From the NCBI GenBank assembly GCA_000991185.1, contig LBRB01000005.1:1-45810 (forward strand): 45,810 nt of DNA. Direction: 5' to 3'. Position 1 is the stretch's first letter; every line of letters starts with the position of its first letter. Shown piece after piece: positions 30,853-39,016 of the stretch. The DNA comes from Berkelbacteria bacterium GW2011_GWA2_35_9 (GTDB lineage Bacteria; Patescibacteriota; UBA1384; GWA2-35-9). The position numbers and the translations under genes were made by a program. The notes beneath the pieces are model-generated. The model was not told where the DNA came from. It searched no databases and saw only the letters and a list, made by a program, of their open reading frames with translations.

Positions 30853-31890
30853 TCAATTATTAGCAATAAATTCTTTTAAAATATTATATGCCGGTCTTGG
30901 CTCACCTAACTCAAATTCACCAGCGCTATTTTTCTTTAGATTCAGAATTCCATTAAATTGATTTGGTCCACCGAGTAAAAAAGCTTGATCGTAAAGATTG
31001 AGGTTTATAATCCCTTTGACCTTGCCACTCTTAGCAATTTCGTCTAAGCGAATTTGATAATATTCAGCTTGTGCTTTTTCGTCATCACCTCTTTCTCCAA
31101 ATTCCATTATCCAAACATCTTTACCAAGCGATGCAATTCTATCAAGAACTTTTACCTCCCCCTTATCCGTTTCAACACTCAAAATATTACTCTTTTCGGC
31201 GAACCAATCCCAGCCAATAATATCAAATTGAATTCCGTCATTAATTAACATATCTACAAAAGCAATATGGAGCCAATGCCCAGTAATAATTTTTTTTGCT
31301 TGACTATTTCCTATCTTGACTCCCTCGCTAGCACCTTTTAGCCAAGTCGAAACTTTTTGATAACGATCCGGCTCATAAGCACTGCCGACAATACCAGACC
31401 AGCCCGGCTTAATCGCATCGGTGGCTGGCTCATTGCCTAATTGAAAATAATTTATGTAATAATAGTGTTTAGAAATTTTTTGAGCAATATCAAAACCATC
31501 TTGATAAGGGTCGCTGATTTCGTTATAGGCTTTTTTGGGTTGAATTAGTAGAATCACTTCAAAACCAGCATCGAAAACTTTTTTGATTGTTGGTTCATGT
31601 ATTGCCGGTTCTTGACCATCGTTTGGATATTCAAGACGAACATATTTAACCCCTAAATCTTTAAGTGACGCAATTACTCCATCAAGCTCTTTTTGATCAA
31701 TTTTTCCCGTTGGGAAAGGATTAATACTTGTTCCCCAAATGAAATCATTCTTTTTTTTATCCTCTTTCGAAGTATCTTTATTACTAATTTGGGTATAATA
31801 GTCAGCGATTTTGACACGATTAACAATTATTAAATACGAAAGCCCGAAAATAATGATAAAAAATAGAATGTACTTCATGATAACAAACAT
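30853..31890 (-). CDS. Membrane-anchored glycoside hydrolase-like TIM-barrel protein (clan A type)
   Basis: 345 residues. An N-terminal anchor (YILFFIIIFGLSYLIIV) precedes a TIM barrel of clan GH-A type: KDLGVKYVRLEYPNDGQEP, FDAGFEVILLIQP, the acid/base-type motif NYFQLGNEPATDA with GNEP, HIAFVDMLINDGIQFDIIGWDWF, and the nucleophile-type strand VWIMEFGERG. Both expected glutamates are present, so catalysis is plausible. The GH family and substrate are not identifiable by eye. It lies inside the glycan export cluster, where such enzymes trim or edit the polymer. It stops 1 bp before the GT39-like start, so the two are coupled. Confidence 0.75.
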   Translation of the reverse strand: MFVIMKYILFFIIIFGLSYLIIVNRVKIADYYTQISNKDTSKEDKKKNDFIWGTSINPFPTGKIDQKELDGVIASLKDLGVKYVRLEYPNDGQEPAIHEPTIKKVFDAGFEVILLIQPKKAYNEISDPYQDGFDIAQKISKHYYYINYFQLGNEPATDAIKPGWSGIVGSAYEPDRYQKVSTWLKGASEGVKIGNSQAKKIITGHWLHIAFVDMLINDGIQFDIIGWDWFAEKSNILSVETDKGEVKVLDRIASLGKDVWIMEFGERGDDEKAQAEYYQIRLDEIAKSGKVKGIINLNLYDQAFLLGGPNQFNGILNLKKNSAGEFELGEPRPAYNILKEFIANN

Positions 31891-31950
31891 TAATTAAGAA
31901 TTAAGATCTCATAATTCATAATCAAATTTAGAGTTTATAAACTATAATTT

Positions 31951-31996
31951 TTAATTTTGGATTAGGTTCTTAATTCTGAGATATTAATTTTGAATT
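31951..31996. repeat. 46-bp exact dispersed repeat, copy 2
   Basis: Identical to 22302-22347. Here its right part encodes the C-terminal tail of the O-antigen-ligase-like protein (SKLISQN) and its stop codon. The gap 31891-31969 also holds an AATTAAGAATTAAGATCTCA motif that can pair with it. Confidence 0.8.
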
Positions 31997-33184
31997 ATTG
32001 TCTGGTTTACTAACAATCCCCAATGTCAAAAATATCCAAAAGATTATCACCAAATCGTTTTTCCAGTATGGTGTGTCAACTAATCCAATAATGATTATTG
32101 TCAACAAACCAGCTAAAATCGGATATTTTTGATTTTTATAACTCTTAATAAATGCCAAAATGATTAAGTAAATAAAAACACACAGCATTAATAACCCGCC
32201 CTGGACCCAAAATGACAAGAAAAGATTGTGGGGCATTAAGGCTCGAGGAGAAATAAATTCAGGATAATTGCCTTGATCAGCGGTATAATTAGTAAAATAA
32301 TTTTGATAATTTCCAAGCCCAACTCCCAAGAAAAAGTTTTTGGTATTTTCTGTTTCAATCTTTAAAGTAGTTTTCCAAATTTCATACCGAATATTGTTAG
32401 AATTTGATACCCTGCCACTACCTTCTTTTGCCGATAAATTAACCCGTGCTAAGTAGGTAGCAATTAATAGTAATAGTGCTAAACCAATGCTCATTCCAAT
32501 TTTGTAAACTTTTGAAATCTTATTTTTATCAGCTATATATTGCCATAAAACTATGAAAACGGCGATTATATCAGCTAAAATTGCTCCCCTGGAACCAGTT
32601 AAATAAACTCCAATAATAATTAAAATAGAGGCAATTAAATAATAAATTTTATATCTTTTTGAACAGACAAATCTAAGGGTTGAAAGCGCAAAAGCGGGTG
32701 CTAAATACATCGCTAAATAATTGGCGCTGGCATTGGCTTCGAATGAAAATATGCCAACAATTCTGCCATCGTTAGTTGTAATGTCGAGACATTTTTGACT
32801 AATTGCCAATATTGCCATCAAGGTGGATGAAACAATTAGGCTATCACAAATAATTGTTGGACGTACTTTAGAAACTCTTGGTTGGGTTCGCCAAATTAAC
32901 CATGCAAAAATAATCGGATCAATAATAAATGCCTTCAACTGACCAAGGGCAATGTTTTTATCTGGTGCAATTAAAGTTGAAATAGTACCAGCCAAAATGA
33001 TTAGCCCCAAACTAAGATAAATTTTAATATTTTTTGGTAAAATTAACTTTTTATCTAGAACGATTTGGATTAGAAAAGCTAACCAAATCAAAACTTCTAA
33101 CAAAGTTGTTGGAATATTAAGTACTTCAAAACGCACCATATAGACCGGAAGAAAGATAATGATTAAAGAAAGTAAATAAAGCAT
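31970..33184 (-). CDS. O-antigen ligase/polymerase-like (Wzy/WaaL) membrane protein, first copy
   Basis: 404 residues with about 11-12 membrane helices and one larger extracytoplasmic loop, the layout of Wzy_C/O-antigen ligase proteins. Diagnostic parts: FSFEANASANYLAMYLAPAF, YLTGSRGAILADIIAVFIVL (the GSRGA motif), RYEIWKTTLKI followed by NFFLGVGLGNYQNYF and the loop PRALMPHNLFLSFWVQGGLL with the PHNxxL motif. It polymerises or ligates lipid-linked glycan on the outer face. The tail DNNSKLISQN is encoded by the 46-bp dispersed repeat. It and the next gene are two paralogue-like ligases in tandem. Confidence 0.87.
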   Translation of the reverse strand: MLYLLSLIIIFLPVYMVRFEVLNIPTTLLEVLIWLAFLIQIVLDKKLILPKNIKIYLSLGLIILAGTISTLIAPDKNIALGQLKAFIIDPIIFAWLIWRTQPRVSKVRPTIICDSLIVSSTLMAILAISQKCLDITTNDGRIVGIFSFEANASANYLAMYLAPAFALSTLRFVCSKRYKIYYLIASILIIIGVYLTGSRGAILADIIAVFIVLWQYIADKNKISKVYKIGMSIGLALLLLIATYLARVNLSAKEGSGRVSNSNNIRYEIWKTTLKIETENTKNFFLGVGLGNYQNYFTNYTADQGNYPEFISPRALMPHNLFLSFWVQGGLLMLCVFIYLIILAFIKSYKNQKYPILAGLLTIIIIGLVDTPYWKNDLVIIFWIFLTLGIVSKPDNNSKLISQN

Positions 33185-33192
33185 AATATATA

Positions 33193-33263
33193 AATTAAGA
33201 ATTCAGATCTCAGAATTAATAATCTAATTTTTAATTTTTAAATGTGATTCTGAATTCTTAATT
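33193..33263. repeat. AATTAAGAATT inverted repeat spanning the 3' end of the second ligase gene
   Basis: Arms AATTAAGAATTCAGA (33193-33207) and TCTGAATTCTTAATT (33249-33263) are perfectly complementary over 15 bp. The right arm and spacer encode the last residues of the upstream gene (LRIKNSESHLKIKN), so the repeat supplies its C-terminus. It may double as a terminator. Confidence 0.7.
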
Positions 33264-34633
33264 CTTAACTTTGAATTATCATCTGCAATAATACCGTACA
33301 ACGCCACCAATATCCCAGCATACACCCATATCCCAATAATCGCTAGGGTTGAGAAGAAATTGTACTGCACCAACACCGCTACAAAACCAATCGTTAAAAT
33401 AGCTAAATAACTGCCTATTTCACTCTCTTTTGCTAATTTTACTCCCCGAAACCCAGCATAGATTATTAGTAAAATTATGCCTACAAAAAGAATCAATCCA
33501 AACATTCCAATTTCTGCCAATATCTCTAAATATTCATTATTAACAATTTGCTGGACAAAAGGATTTTCTAAATCATAACCGGTCGCATACGGTCCATAAT
33601 TGAATACTCCAATTCCAGTTAACGGTTTTTCTTTGAAGGCTTGCCAAGCGACTTCGTAAGTATTTAATCGCCCCATTACCGATTCGGTAATTTGGTAATC
33701 TTTCAAAGTTAATTGATTATAAAAACTGGCTCTTTTATCAGCTCCTAAAACTGAAAGAATTATTACAACTAAAATGATTGCCGTTGATAAAATCGAACTA
33801 AATAAAGTTAAATTTTTTACCGTCAGGGTTTTTTTAGGGTAGAAAAAGAAAAGCAATAAAACAAAAACTAAATAAGCTAAAATTGCTCCTCGTGACAAAG
33901 TCATAAAAATTACCATTGAGGTTAACACAAACCCGACTAAATTAATCCAGTTTTTTTTACCCTGAAAAATCTCCGCAACAAAAATTGATAACGGTAAAAA
34001 AAGATAATTACCTAAATAGAGCGGTTCTAGAGAAAAAGCGTGTACTCTTGGAAAACCAAAAACTTTTTGCGTATAAAGATCTCTCAGCCCAGTTAGCCAA
34101 ATTGGCAAATTAAGCATATCGCCAACAAATTGCCAACCAGTAAAAAGTATCACGATAAAGGCTGATATTTTAATTATGTGAACAATTTTGACAAATTTTT
34201 GGATCGAGTCAATTTGGCTAGTTATGATTTGAAAAAGTAAAAAAGTAAAACCTATTTGAAAAAAAGTTACTAGACTCATAAATGGTCGAATTGTTTGAAA
34301 TAGAGATAATGAGATAAAAAATAACAATCCAAGCAAGGGGATTGTTAAATAATTAATTTTAAATTTTTCTCGTTTCTTAAGCAAACGAATTGCGTAGAAC
34401 AAAATTAATAATAATCCCAAAATATGATTTACTTTAAGCGTGAAACCAGCGATCGGCAAGGACGGAATTCGTTCAAATGGTAAAGCAAAAATTATTGCTA
34501 AAACAAGCCAAAAATAATCACGGCAGGTCTTTTTAATTACCCAAAAAAGAGTCGCTAATCCTGCAACACAGCCAACGAAAAAACCTAACATTTGGATAGT
34601 TTCGTTCATTAAACTTCTCTTATAATAGCACAC
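33224..34633 (-). CDS. O-antigen ligase/polymerase-like (Wzy/WaaL) membrane protein, second copy
   Basis: 469 residues with about 12 membrane helices. Landmarks of the family: FALPFERIPSLPI, VHAFSLEPLYLGNYLFLPLS, IFMTLSRGAILAYLVFVLL (SRGA motif), GRLNTYEVAWQAFKEKPLTG, GIGVFNYGPYATGY, and NNEYLEILAEIGMFGLILF in place of the usual PHN motif. It likely acts on the same polyprenyl-linked glycans as its tandem neighbour, possibly one as polymerase and the other as ligase. The C-terminal tail after ADDNSKL is repeat-derived. It starts at 34633, 18 bp from the GT4 gene. Confidence 0.87.
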   Translation of the reverse strand: MCYYKRSLMNETIQMLGFFVGCVAGLATLFWVIKKTCRDYFWLVLAIIFALPFERIPSLPIAGFTLKVNHILGLLLILFYAIRLLKKREKFKINYLTIPLLGLLFFISLSLFQTIRPFMSLVTFFQIGFTFLLFQIITSQIDSIQKFVKIVHIIKISAFIVILFTGWQFVGDMLNLPIWLTGLRDLYTQKVFGFPRVHAFSLEPLYLGNYLFLPLSIFVAEIFQGKKNWINLVGFVLTSMVIFMTLSRGAILAYLVFVLLLFFFYPKKTLTVKNLTLFSSILSTAIILVVIILSVLGADKRASFYNQLTLKDYQITESVMGRLNTYEVAWQAFKEKPLTGIGVFNYGPYATGYDLENPFVQQIVNNEYLEILAEIGMFGLILFVGIILLIIYAGFRGVKLAKESEIGSYLAILTIGFVAVLVQYNFFSTLAIIGIWVYAGILVALYGIIADDNSKLRIKNSESHLKIKN

Positions 34634-34651
34634 TTATCTTCTTTTGGTAAA

Positions 34652-35740
34652 TCACCGTTCAGCTACTCGTCTAAAAAGCGCTATTGTTTCGGTTACCGTT
34701 TTATCCCAACTAAATTTTTTAGCCTGTTTGAGGGAAGCATCAGATAATTTTTCTTGCAATTTAGTATCAGCTAAAACCATTGCTATTTTTTGGGCTAATT
34801 CTTCTTTATCTCGTGGATTTTTTAAATAGAGGGCGCCATCACCACCGGCTTCGGGTAGCGATGAATTAGCGGAAGTAATTACTGGTGCACCACAACTCAT
34901 TGCCTCTAAAATTGGTAACCCAAAACCTTCAAATAAACTTGGGTAAACAAACAGCGCCGTTTGATTGTAAAGTTCAATCAATTTGTTGTCCTCAACCCGA
35001 CCAAGCAAATCAATTTGATTATGCAAATTCGCCTTTCTCAATTCTTCTTCAAATTCGTGATTATTCCACCCTAAATTGCCGGCAATTTTTAACCGGTGCT
35101 GATTTTTCAAATCTTCAGGCAAAATTTGGTAAGCCCTGAGTAGAGTAATAAAATTTTTTCTCGGTTCTAGGGTCGAAACTGAAAGAATAAATTTTTCTCG
35201 TTTCAATTTCAGATTAATAAATTCATCGCCCATTGCGTACTGAGTTAGATTAATTTTTTGAGCTAAATATTGACCAAAGCGACACAAAATATCATTTTTG
35301 GTCGATTTTGACGGAACAATAATAGCGGTGCTTTTTTTGACTGTCCAAGGCAATAACATTTTTTCGATTAATTTAGTTTTTAGTTTTGGTTGTGTGTCTT
35401 CTCGGTAAACAGCTAGGTCGTGAATTGCCACAACTGTTTTGACAGGTGAAAATATGACTGGCAAAAAACCGGTTGGCGCAAAAAAGAGATCGTATTTTTC
35501 CCGTTTCAATTTTTTTCTGAGCCAAATATTAGTTGAAAATGGATAGCGTGTTTTAGGTAATTGACAAAATTCAATTTTGGAATTAATTTCAAATTCAAGA
35601 GGTGATTTAGCCAAAATAGTTATTTGAAAGTCGTCTGGTAAACACCGGCTTAATCCTTTGATAATTTCCCGAATATAGCGAGCTTTTCCATCGCTACCAT
35701 TGGCTTCTCGCCCATCAATTGCTATTTTCATTATTTTCAT
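34652..35740 (-). CDS. GT4 family glycosyltransferase (WbaZ/mannosyltransferase-like)
   Basis: 362-residue GT-B enzyme. N-terminal KIAIDGREANGSDGKARYIR, VVAIHDLAVYRE, TAIIVPSKSTKNDIL; C-terminal LSVSTLEPRKNFITLLRAYQ, KIAGNLGWNNHEFEEEL, IDLLGRVEDNKLIELYNQ, and the nucleotide-sugar motif LFVYPSLFEGFGLPILEAMSCGAP with the retaining-type EGFGLPxLE. It acts on the cytoplasmic side, adding a sugar to the growing lipid-linked glycan. The start could also be the ATG 9 bp downstream (MKIAIDG), which matches the family better; no Shine-Dalgarno decides it. The extended plus-strand frame opposite has no family features and is ignored. Confidence 0.88.
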   Translation of the reverse strand: MKIMKIAIDGREANGSDGKARYIREIIKGLSRCLPDDFQITILAKSPLEFEINSKIEFCQLPKTRYPFSTNIWLRKKLKREKYDLFFAPTGFLPVIFSPVKTVVAIHDLAVYREDTQPKLKTKLIEKMLLPWTVKKSTAIIVPSKSTKNDILCRFGQYLAQKINLTQYAMGDEFINLKLKREKFILSVSTLEPRKNFITLLRAYQILPEDLKNQHRLKIAGNLGWNNHEFEEELRKANLHNQIDLLGRVEDNKLIELYNQTALFVYPSLFEGFGLPILEAMSCGAPVITSANSSLPEAGGDGALYLKNPRDKEELAQKIAMVLADTKLQEKLSDASLKQAKKFSWDKTVTETIALFRRVAER

Positions 35741-35748
35741 TTTATTTT

Positions 35749-35795
35749 TGTCATTCTCGAGCCGGAAGCGAAGCGTTACGACATCGGGAATCCAG
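35749..35795. repeat. Half copy of the dispersed TGTCATTC palindromic repeat
   Basis: TGTCATTCTCGAGCCGG ... ACATCGGGAATCCAG matches the left half of copy A. It overlaps the 3' end of the upstream GT2 gene and encodes its final residues (SRCRNASLPARE). Confidence 0.65.
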
Positions 35796-36539
35796 TTTTT
35801 TAATTTTTAACGCCGTTCTAAATCGATAATAACTCGCCATTAAAGCAAATCTCAAACCGTGAAAACCATCTCGATAACCTTTTAATTGAACAAAGCGCCA
35901 AAAAAATTCTTTTAATGGTTTGCCAATTAAATATGTAAGAGAAAACTGTCTACCTTTTTTGATTAAAAAGTTAGCTTCTAAATCGGTATAAAGAGGAATT
36001 TTCTTCAACCATTGGCTAAAATAAGTAACCGAATAATGTTCAATATGACCATCAATCTCTCCAATTTTTCCATCTACGAATAATAATTCATGAATAGTAT
36101 GGCGATATTTTGCTTTTCGTTTGTCAAATAATCGAATGTGCAAATCAGGATAAGTGCCACCGTATCTGAGCCAATGGTTGAAGAAATAGGTTTTAAATTT
36201 GATATTGTAGCCAAAATCTAAAACTTTATCGTTCTGGCGAAATTTTTCTAAAGCATCAGTCAGTTGACCATCAACAATTTCATCAGCGTCTAACAGTAAC
36301 ACCCAATTATTTTTCGCCTGTGCTATTCCAAAATTTTTATGATCCCGAAAATTTTGCAGTTTTTTTATCACAATATCGGCTTGAAATTCTTGTGCTAAAT
36401 CTTTAATTTCAGGCAAAAATCCTTCATCTAAGACCACTAATAATTGATCGCAAAATTTCGGATTGGAAGCATGCTCTAAAACCCGTTTAAAAGTTATTGT
36501 CTCGTTTTTCGCAAAAATTAAAACGGTAATTTTGTTCAT
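35751..36539 (-). CDS. GT2 glycosyltransferase (WaaE/KdtX-like)
   Basis: About 262 residues from the ATG at 36539. It resembles WaaE-type beta-glucosyltransferases: ITVLIFAKNETITFKRVL, LLVVLDEG (a variant of VVDSGS), NFGIAQAKNNWVLLLDADEI with the DxD site, RYGGTYPDLHIRLFDKRKA, HELLFVDG and EHYSVTYFSQWLKK. It acts in the cytosol or at the membrane. The last 12 residues (SRCRNASLPARE) derive from the palindromic repeat, so the natural C-terminus has been replaced. The start overlaps the upstream stop as TAATG, indicating coupled translation. A TTG 15 bp earlier is possible but less likely. Confidence 0.85.
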   Translation of the reverse strand: MNKITVLIFAKNETITFKRVLEHASNPKFCDQLLVVLDEGFLPEIKDLAQEFQADIVIKKLQNFRDHKNFGIAQAKNNWVLLLDADEIVDGQLTDALEKFRQNDKVLDFGYNIKFKTYFFNHWLRYGGTYPDLHIRLFDKRKAKYRHTIHELLFVDGKIGEIDGHIEHYSVTYFSQWLKKIPLYTDLEANFLIKKGRQFSLTYLIGKPLKEFFWRFVQLKGYRDGFHGLRFALMASYYRFRTALKIKKLDSRCRNASLPARE

Positions 36540-37228
36540 TATACTCGACTCCAATCAATTAATGGAGCTAAAAATTTTGGTTCAGCGTGAGTGCTCAATG
36601 ATGGAATAGGAGTAATTAATTTGCGTCCTCGACGACGCAAATCCCGGAAAGCTTTAAAATCATAAGGGTAAGTATCAACTAAACGCCTCTCCCAAAGTTT
36701 ATAGTCAGCTTTGAGAGTTTTAACTTGTGACGCAAATGTCATTGTGCTTGAATTAGTAAATTTCCAGTGAGACGACTGAGTCAAAATCACTTTTGTTTTT
36801 TCTCCGCCATCTTTAACAAAAGGATTGAGCCCGTCTTGATATTTGTCCGGATGATCGTAAAGACTGACATAATCAGCTCGCCCTAAACCTTCTTTGAGCA
36901 CTTGGTCGGAGTTGGGTAAATATAAATAATCATCTTCGGCAAAAAATATCATTTCGTCTAAATCGTCAAGTTGGCAAGCTTTCTTTAAAACATATTTAAA
37001 AGATTGAGTATTGCCAAGAGCCGTTTCTTCGATTGAAAGATTTTTTTTCTGTTGGGAAAAAATAAAATCTTTCAGTTTTTTTTCAGTCACATTGTCGGCA
37101 ACAATTTCAATTTGATTGTCTTCACGATCAAATTCTCGCAAAAAAATTGTCAAACAATGCTCTTTAGTAGCGTTAGACAACCTTTCTTTTTTTTCAGAAT
37201 TATTGCTGATTCGATAATAAATTTTCAT
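36539..37228 (-). CDS. Putative glycosyltransferase-like protein of unknown family
   Basis: 229 residues, no membrane segments. KIYYRISNNSEKKERLSNAT is followed by NQIEIVADNVTEKKLKDFI, a GNTQSFKYVLKKACQLD helix, and MIFFAEDDYLYLPNSDQVLKE. The last places an EDD acidic cluster after a beta strand, exactly where GT-A enzymes hold their DxD metal site. YVSLYDHPDKYQ, WKFTNSSTMTFAS and a basic region RDLRRRGRKLITPIPSLSTH follow. This supports a GT-A-like fold without assigning a sugar. It is joined to the GT2 gene by a TAATG overlap, and the D12 methyltransferase gene lies upstream. Confidence in the enzyme class is moderate. Confidence 0.6.
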   Translation of the reverse strand: MKIYYRISNNSEKKERLSNATKEHCLTIFLREFDREDNQIEIVADNVTEKKLKDFIFSQQKKNLSIEETALGNTQSFKYVLKKACQLDDLDEMIFFAEDDYLYLPNSDQVLKEGLGRADYVSLYDHPDKYQDGLNPFVKDGGEKTKVILTQSSHWKFTNSSTMTFASQVKTLKADYKLWERRLVDTYPYDFKAFRDLRRRGRKLITPIPSLSTHAEPKFLAPLIDWSRV

Positions 37229-37274
37229 ATATTCAACCGATGTTTTAACCTCAATTTATATGCAAAAAACAGTT

Positions 37275-38369
37275 TTATGTATTTTTACAAACCACATAAT
37301 GTAAATATTCAATCGTTTTTTTTGCCTTATAATACCTATTTTCAGGTTTATCAGCCATAAAACGATTATATTTTTTTGTAAAATAACCATATCTGCCCTT
37401 TAGCGCCATTATTTCCCTAATATCTTTCAAGGTCATTAAACCTTCGTTACTATAGCTCAAAAAGATATATTTAGTTTTAGCTTTTAATATTAAATCTTTA
37501 AATACCTTTTTTATATGGGTTCTTGAGCAATAAAGCGATTTCTGATTTTGGTATTCTCGCAAGCCAGTTTTCCCGTATATTTTGGGATTATCATATTTTG
37601 CAATTGTTTCGAGTAAGTGATAATTTGTCGCATATTGCCGATGATTATATGGCGGATCTAAATATAAAATATCGCTCTTAATTTTTCCAACTATATCGTT
37701 TATATCCTCATTAAAAACACTATGTTCTCTATCATTTATAATCAACTCAGCTGGCTTCAAAATTAAATTATTTTGAGCTGTTTTTTTTAATTTTTTCAAA
37801 AAAGCACCATAAACAGAAGCTGTGTTTGCGTATTTATCAATAGATTCAACTAAACTAGTAATTAAAAAATAGTATTCATCATCGGAAATTAAATTTTGCT
37901 CTTTCCAGTTTTCAATTTTTTGACGGATAGCATCGCATCGCATTCCATTTTCATCAGAAAAATATTGTCGTTGTTCTTCTTCGTCTTTGGTTCCACTAAG
38001 ACAATAATTTTTATAAATAAACCCCTTTACTCCTCTTAAGTTTGACAAATAATCACAAACAAATTTTTTACGGTTTTTCACCCCGATATTAATTAAATCA
38101 GGAATTTCTTTTGTTAATTTCGCAAAATATAATTCTTTATGATTCCCGATATAATGCCTATTTAAAACATAACTATAATATTGAATATCGTTGGCAATTA
38201 TTTTGTAACCTTTTTTTTTAAAATAACTTCCGACAATTCCAGTTCCTGCAAATAAGTCGCAAAAAATATCACAGTTTCTATCAGCTCTGTTTTTTTCCGG
38301 GTCGACTACTTTATTGATTGATTCTTCCAAAAATTTCAACAATGATAATTTACTGCCGATATAATTCAT
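37275..38369 (-). CDS. D12-class DNA N6-adenine methyltransferase
   Basis: 364-residue adenine methyltransferase of the D12/Dam-like class (alpha-type motif order). Residues 1-8 MNYIGSKL are the family start. FCDLFAGTGIVGSYFKKKGY is motif I (SAM binding), IIANDIQYYSYVL motif II, and DILYLDPPYNHRQYATNYHLLET motif IV with the catalytic DPPY. YIFLSYSNEGLM and GYFTKKYNRF follow. The middle part (about 100-220) is the target-recognition region. No restriction endonuclease is found in the neighbourhood, so it looks like an orphan modification gene or part of a decayed restriction-modification system. It sits inside the glycan cluster, upstream of a glycosyltransferase-like gene, and follows a truncated second methyltransferase. 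Confidence 0.88.
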   Translation of the reverse strand: MNYIGSKLSLLKFLEESINKVVDPEKNRADRNCDIFCDLFAGTGIVGSYFKKKGYKIIANDIQYYSYVLNRHYIGNHKELYFAKLTKEIPDLINIGVKNRKKFVCDYLSNLRGVKGFIYKNYCLSGTKDEEEQRQYFSDENGMRCDAIRQKIENWKEQNLISDDEYYFLITSLVESIDKYANTASVYGAFLKKLKKTAQNNLILKPAELIINDREHSVFNEDINDIVGKIKSDILYLDPPYNHRQYATNYHLLETIAKYDNPKIYGKTGLREYQNQKSLYCSRTHIKKVFKDLILKAKTKYIFLSYSNEGLMTLKDIREIMALKGRYGYFTKKYNRFMADKPENRYYKAKKTIEYLHYVVCKNT

Positions 38370-38392
38370 AATTTTTTAGTTATGCAATAAAA

Positions 38393-39001
38393 TCACAAAG
38401 GTATCCATTTGCCAGCTGTATATTTATCGCCGATGACGATTGCCAAGTATCTGCCATTTTCTAAAATTTTAATTGTATTTATTAAAACTTCGGCAAATTG
38501 CCCTAAAAATTCTTTTAGAGATTTGGCATTTGATAAATCATTTTTTAAATCACTAAATTTAATTATATCGGCATATGGCGGATGTAAAATTGCCAGTTGG
38601 ACATTTTTCTTTCTGTGATCTTTTAAAATTTCTTTTACTTTTTCAAATGTTTCAAATTTTGCGCTATCACCAGCAATCAAATCAGAGAAATTGTTTTTTG
38701 GCTCAATATTTTTTTTAACATAATCAACTAGTTTTGTTTGAATATCTATGCCAATAAAATTTCTGTTTAAACTTTCCGCTTCATAAGCAGTCGTTCCGCT
38801 CCCTAAAAATGGATCAAAAACAATTTCATTTTTCTTTGTATATCTCAAAATAAATCGGTGTGGAATTTGCGGGATAAAATTTCCATGGTAAAAGCCATTA
38901 TGCTTTCCCGTTTTATCTCTTTCGAGAATAATCCAAAGGCTATCAGTTAAAATTTCTGACTCTTTCCAATTTTCTAATATTAAATCATTAAATATTGGCA
39001 T
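38393..39001 (-). CDS. Truncated DNA (cytosine-N4/adenine-N6) methyltransferase
   Basis: 202 residues. It begins like intact relatives: LENWKESEILTDSLWIILER, GFYHGNFIPQIPHRFILRYT (motif X), IVFDPFLGSGTTAYEAESL (motif I, FxGxGTT), FIGIDIQTKLVDYV, LAILHPPYADIIKFSDLKND (motif IV HPPY) and YLAIVIGDKYTAGKWIPL. Intact relatives go on with GFYC and about 50 more residues. Here the Gly position is TGA, the codons after it still read FYCI, and then the frame is lost at the start of the D12 gene. So the 3' end has been lost and a nonsense change is present; the motif VIII/TRD part is missing and activity is doubtful. The D12 gene starts 24 bp after this stop. Confidence 0.78.
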   Translation of the reverse strand: MPIFNDLILENWKESEILTDSLWIILERDKTGKHNGFYHGNFIPQIPHRFILRYTKKNEIVFDPFLGSGTTAYEAESLNRNFIGIDIQTKLVDYVKKNIEPKNNFSDLIAGDSAKFETFEKVKEILKDHRKKNVQLAILHPPYADIIKFSDLKNDLSNAKSLKEFLGQFAEVLINTIKILENGRYLAIVIGDKYTAGKWIPL

Positions 39002-39016
39002 AATTAATTAAATTGT

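Noticed and set aside
38385-38395. UGA recoded as glycine (as in Gracilibacteria/Absconditabacteria), suggested by WIPL-TGA-FYC
   Set aside because: mnmA and rsmA end at TGA exactly where their families end, and reading through TGA there gives long overlaps with the next gene. Reading on through this TGA soon loses homology as well. A nonsense change or truncation is simpler.
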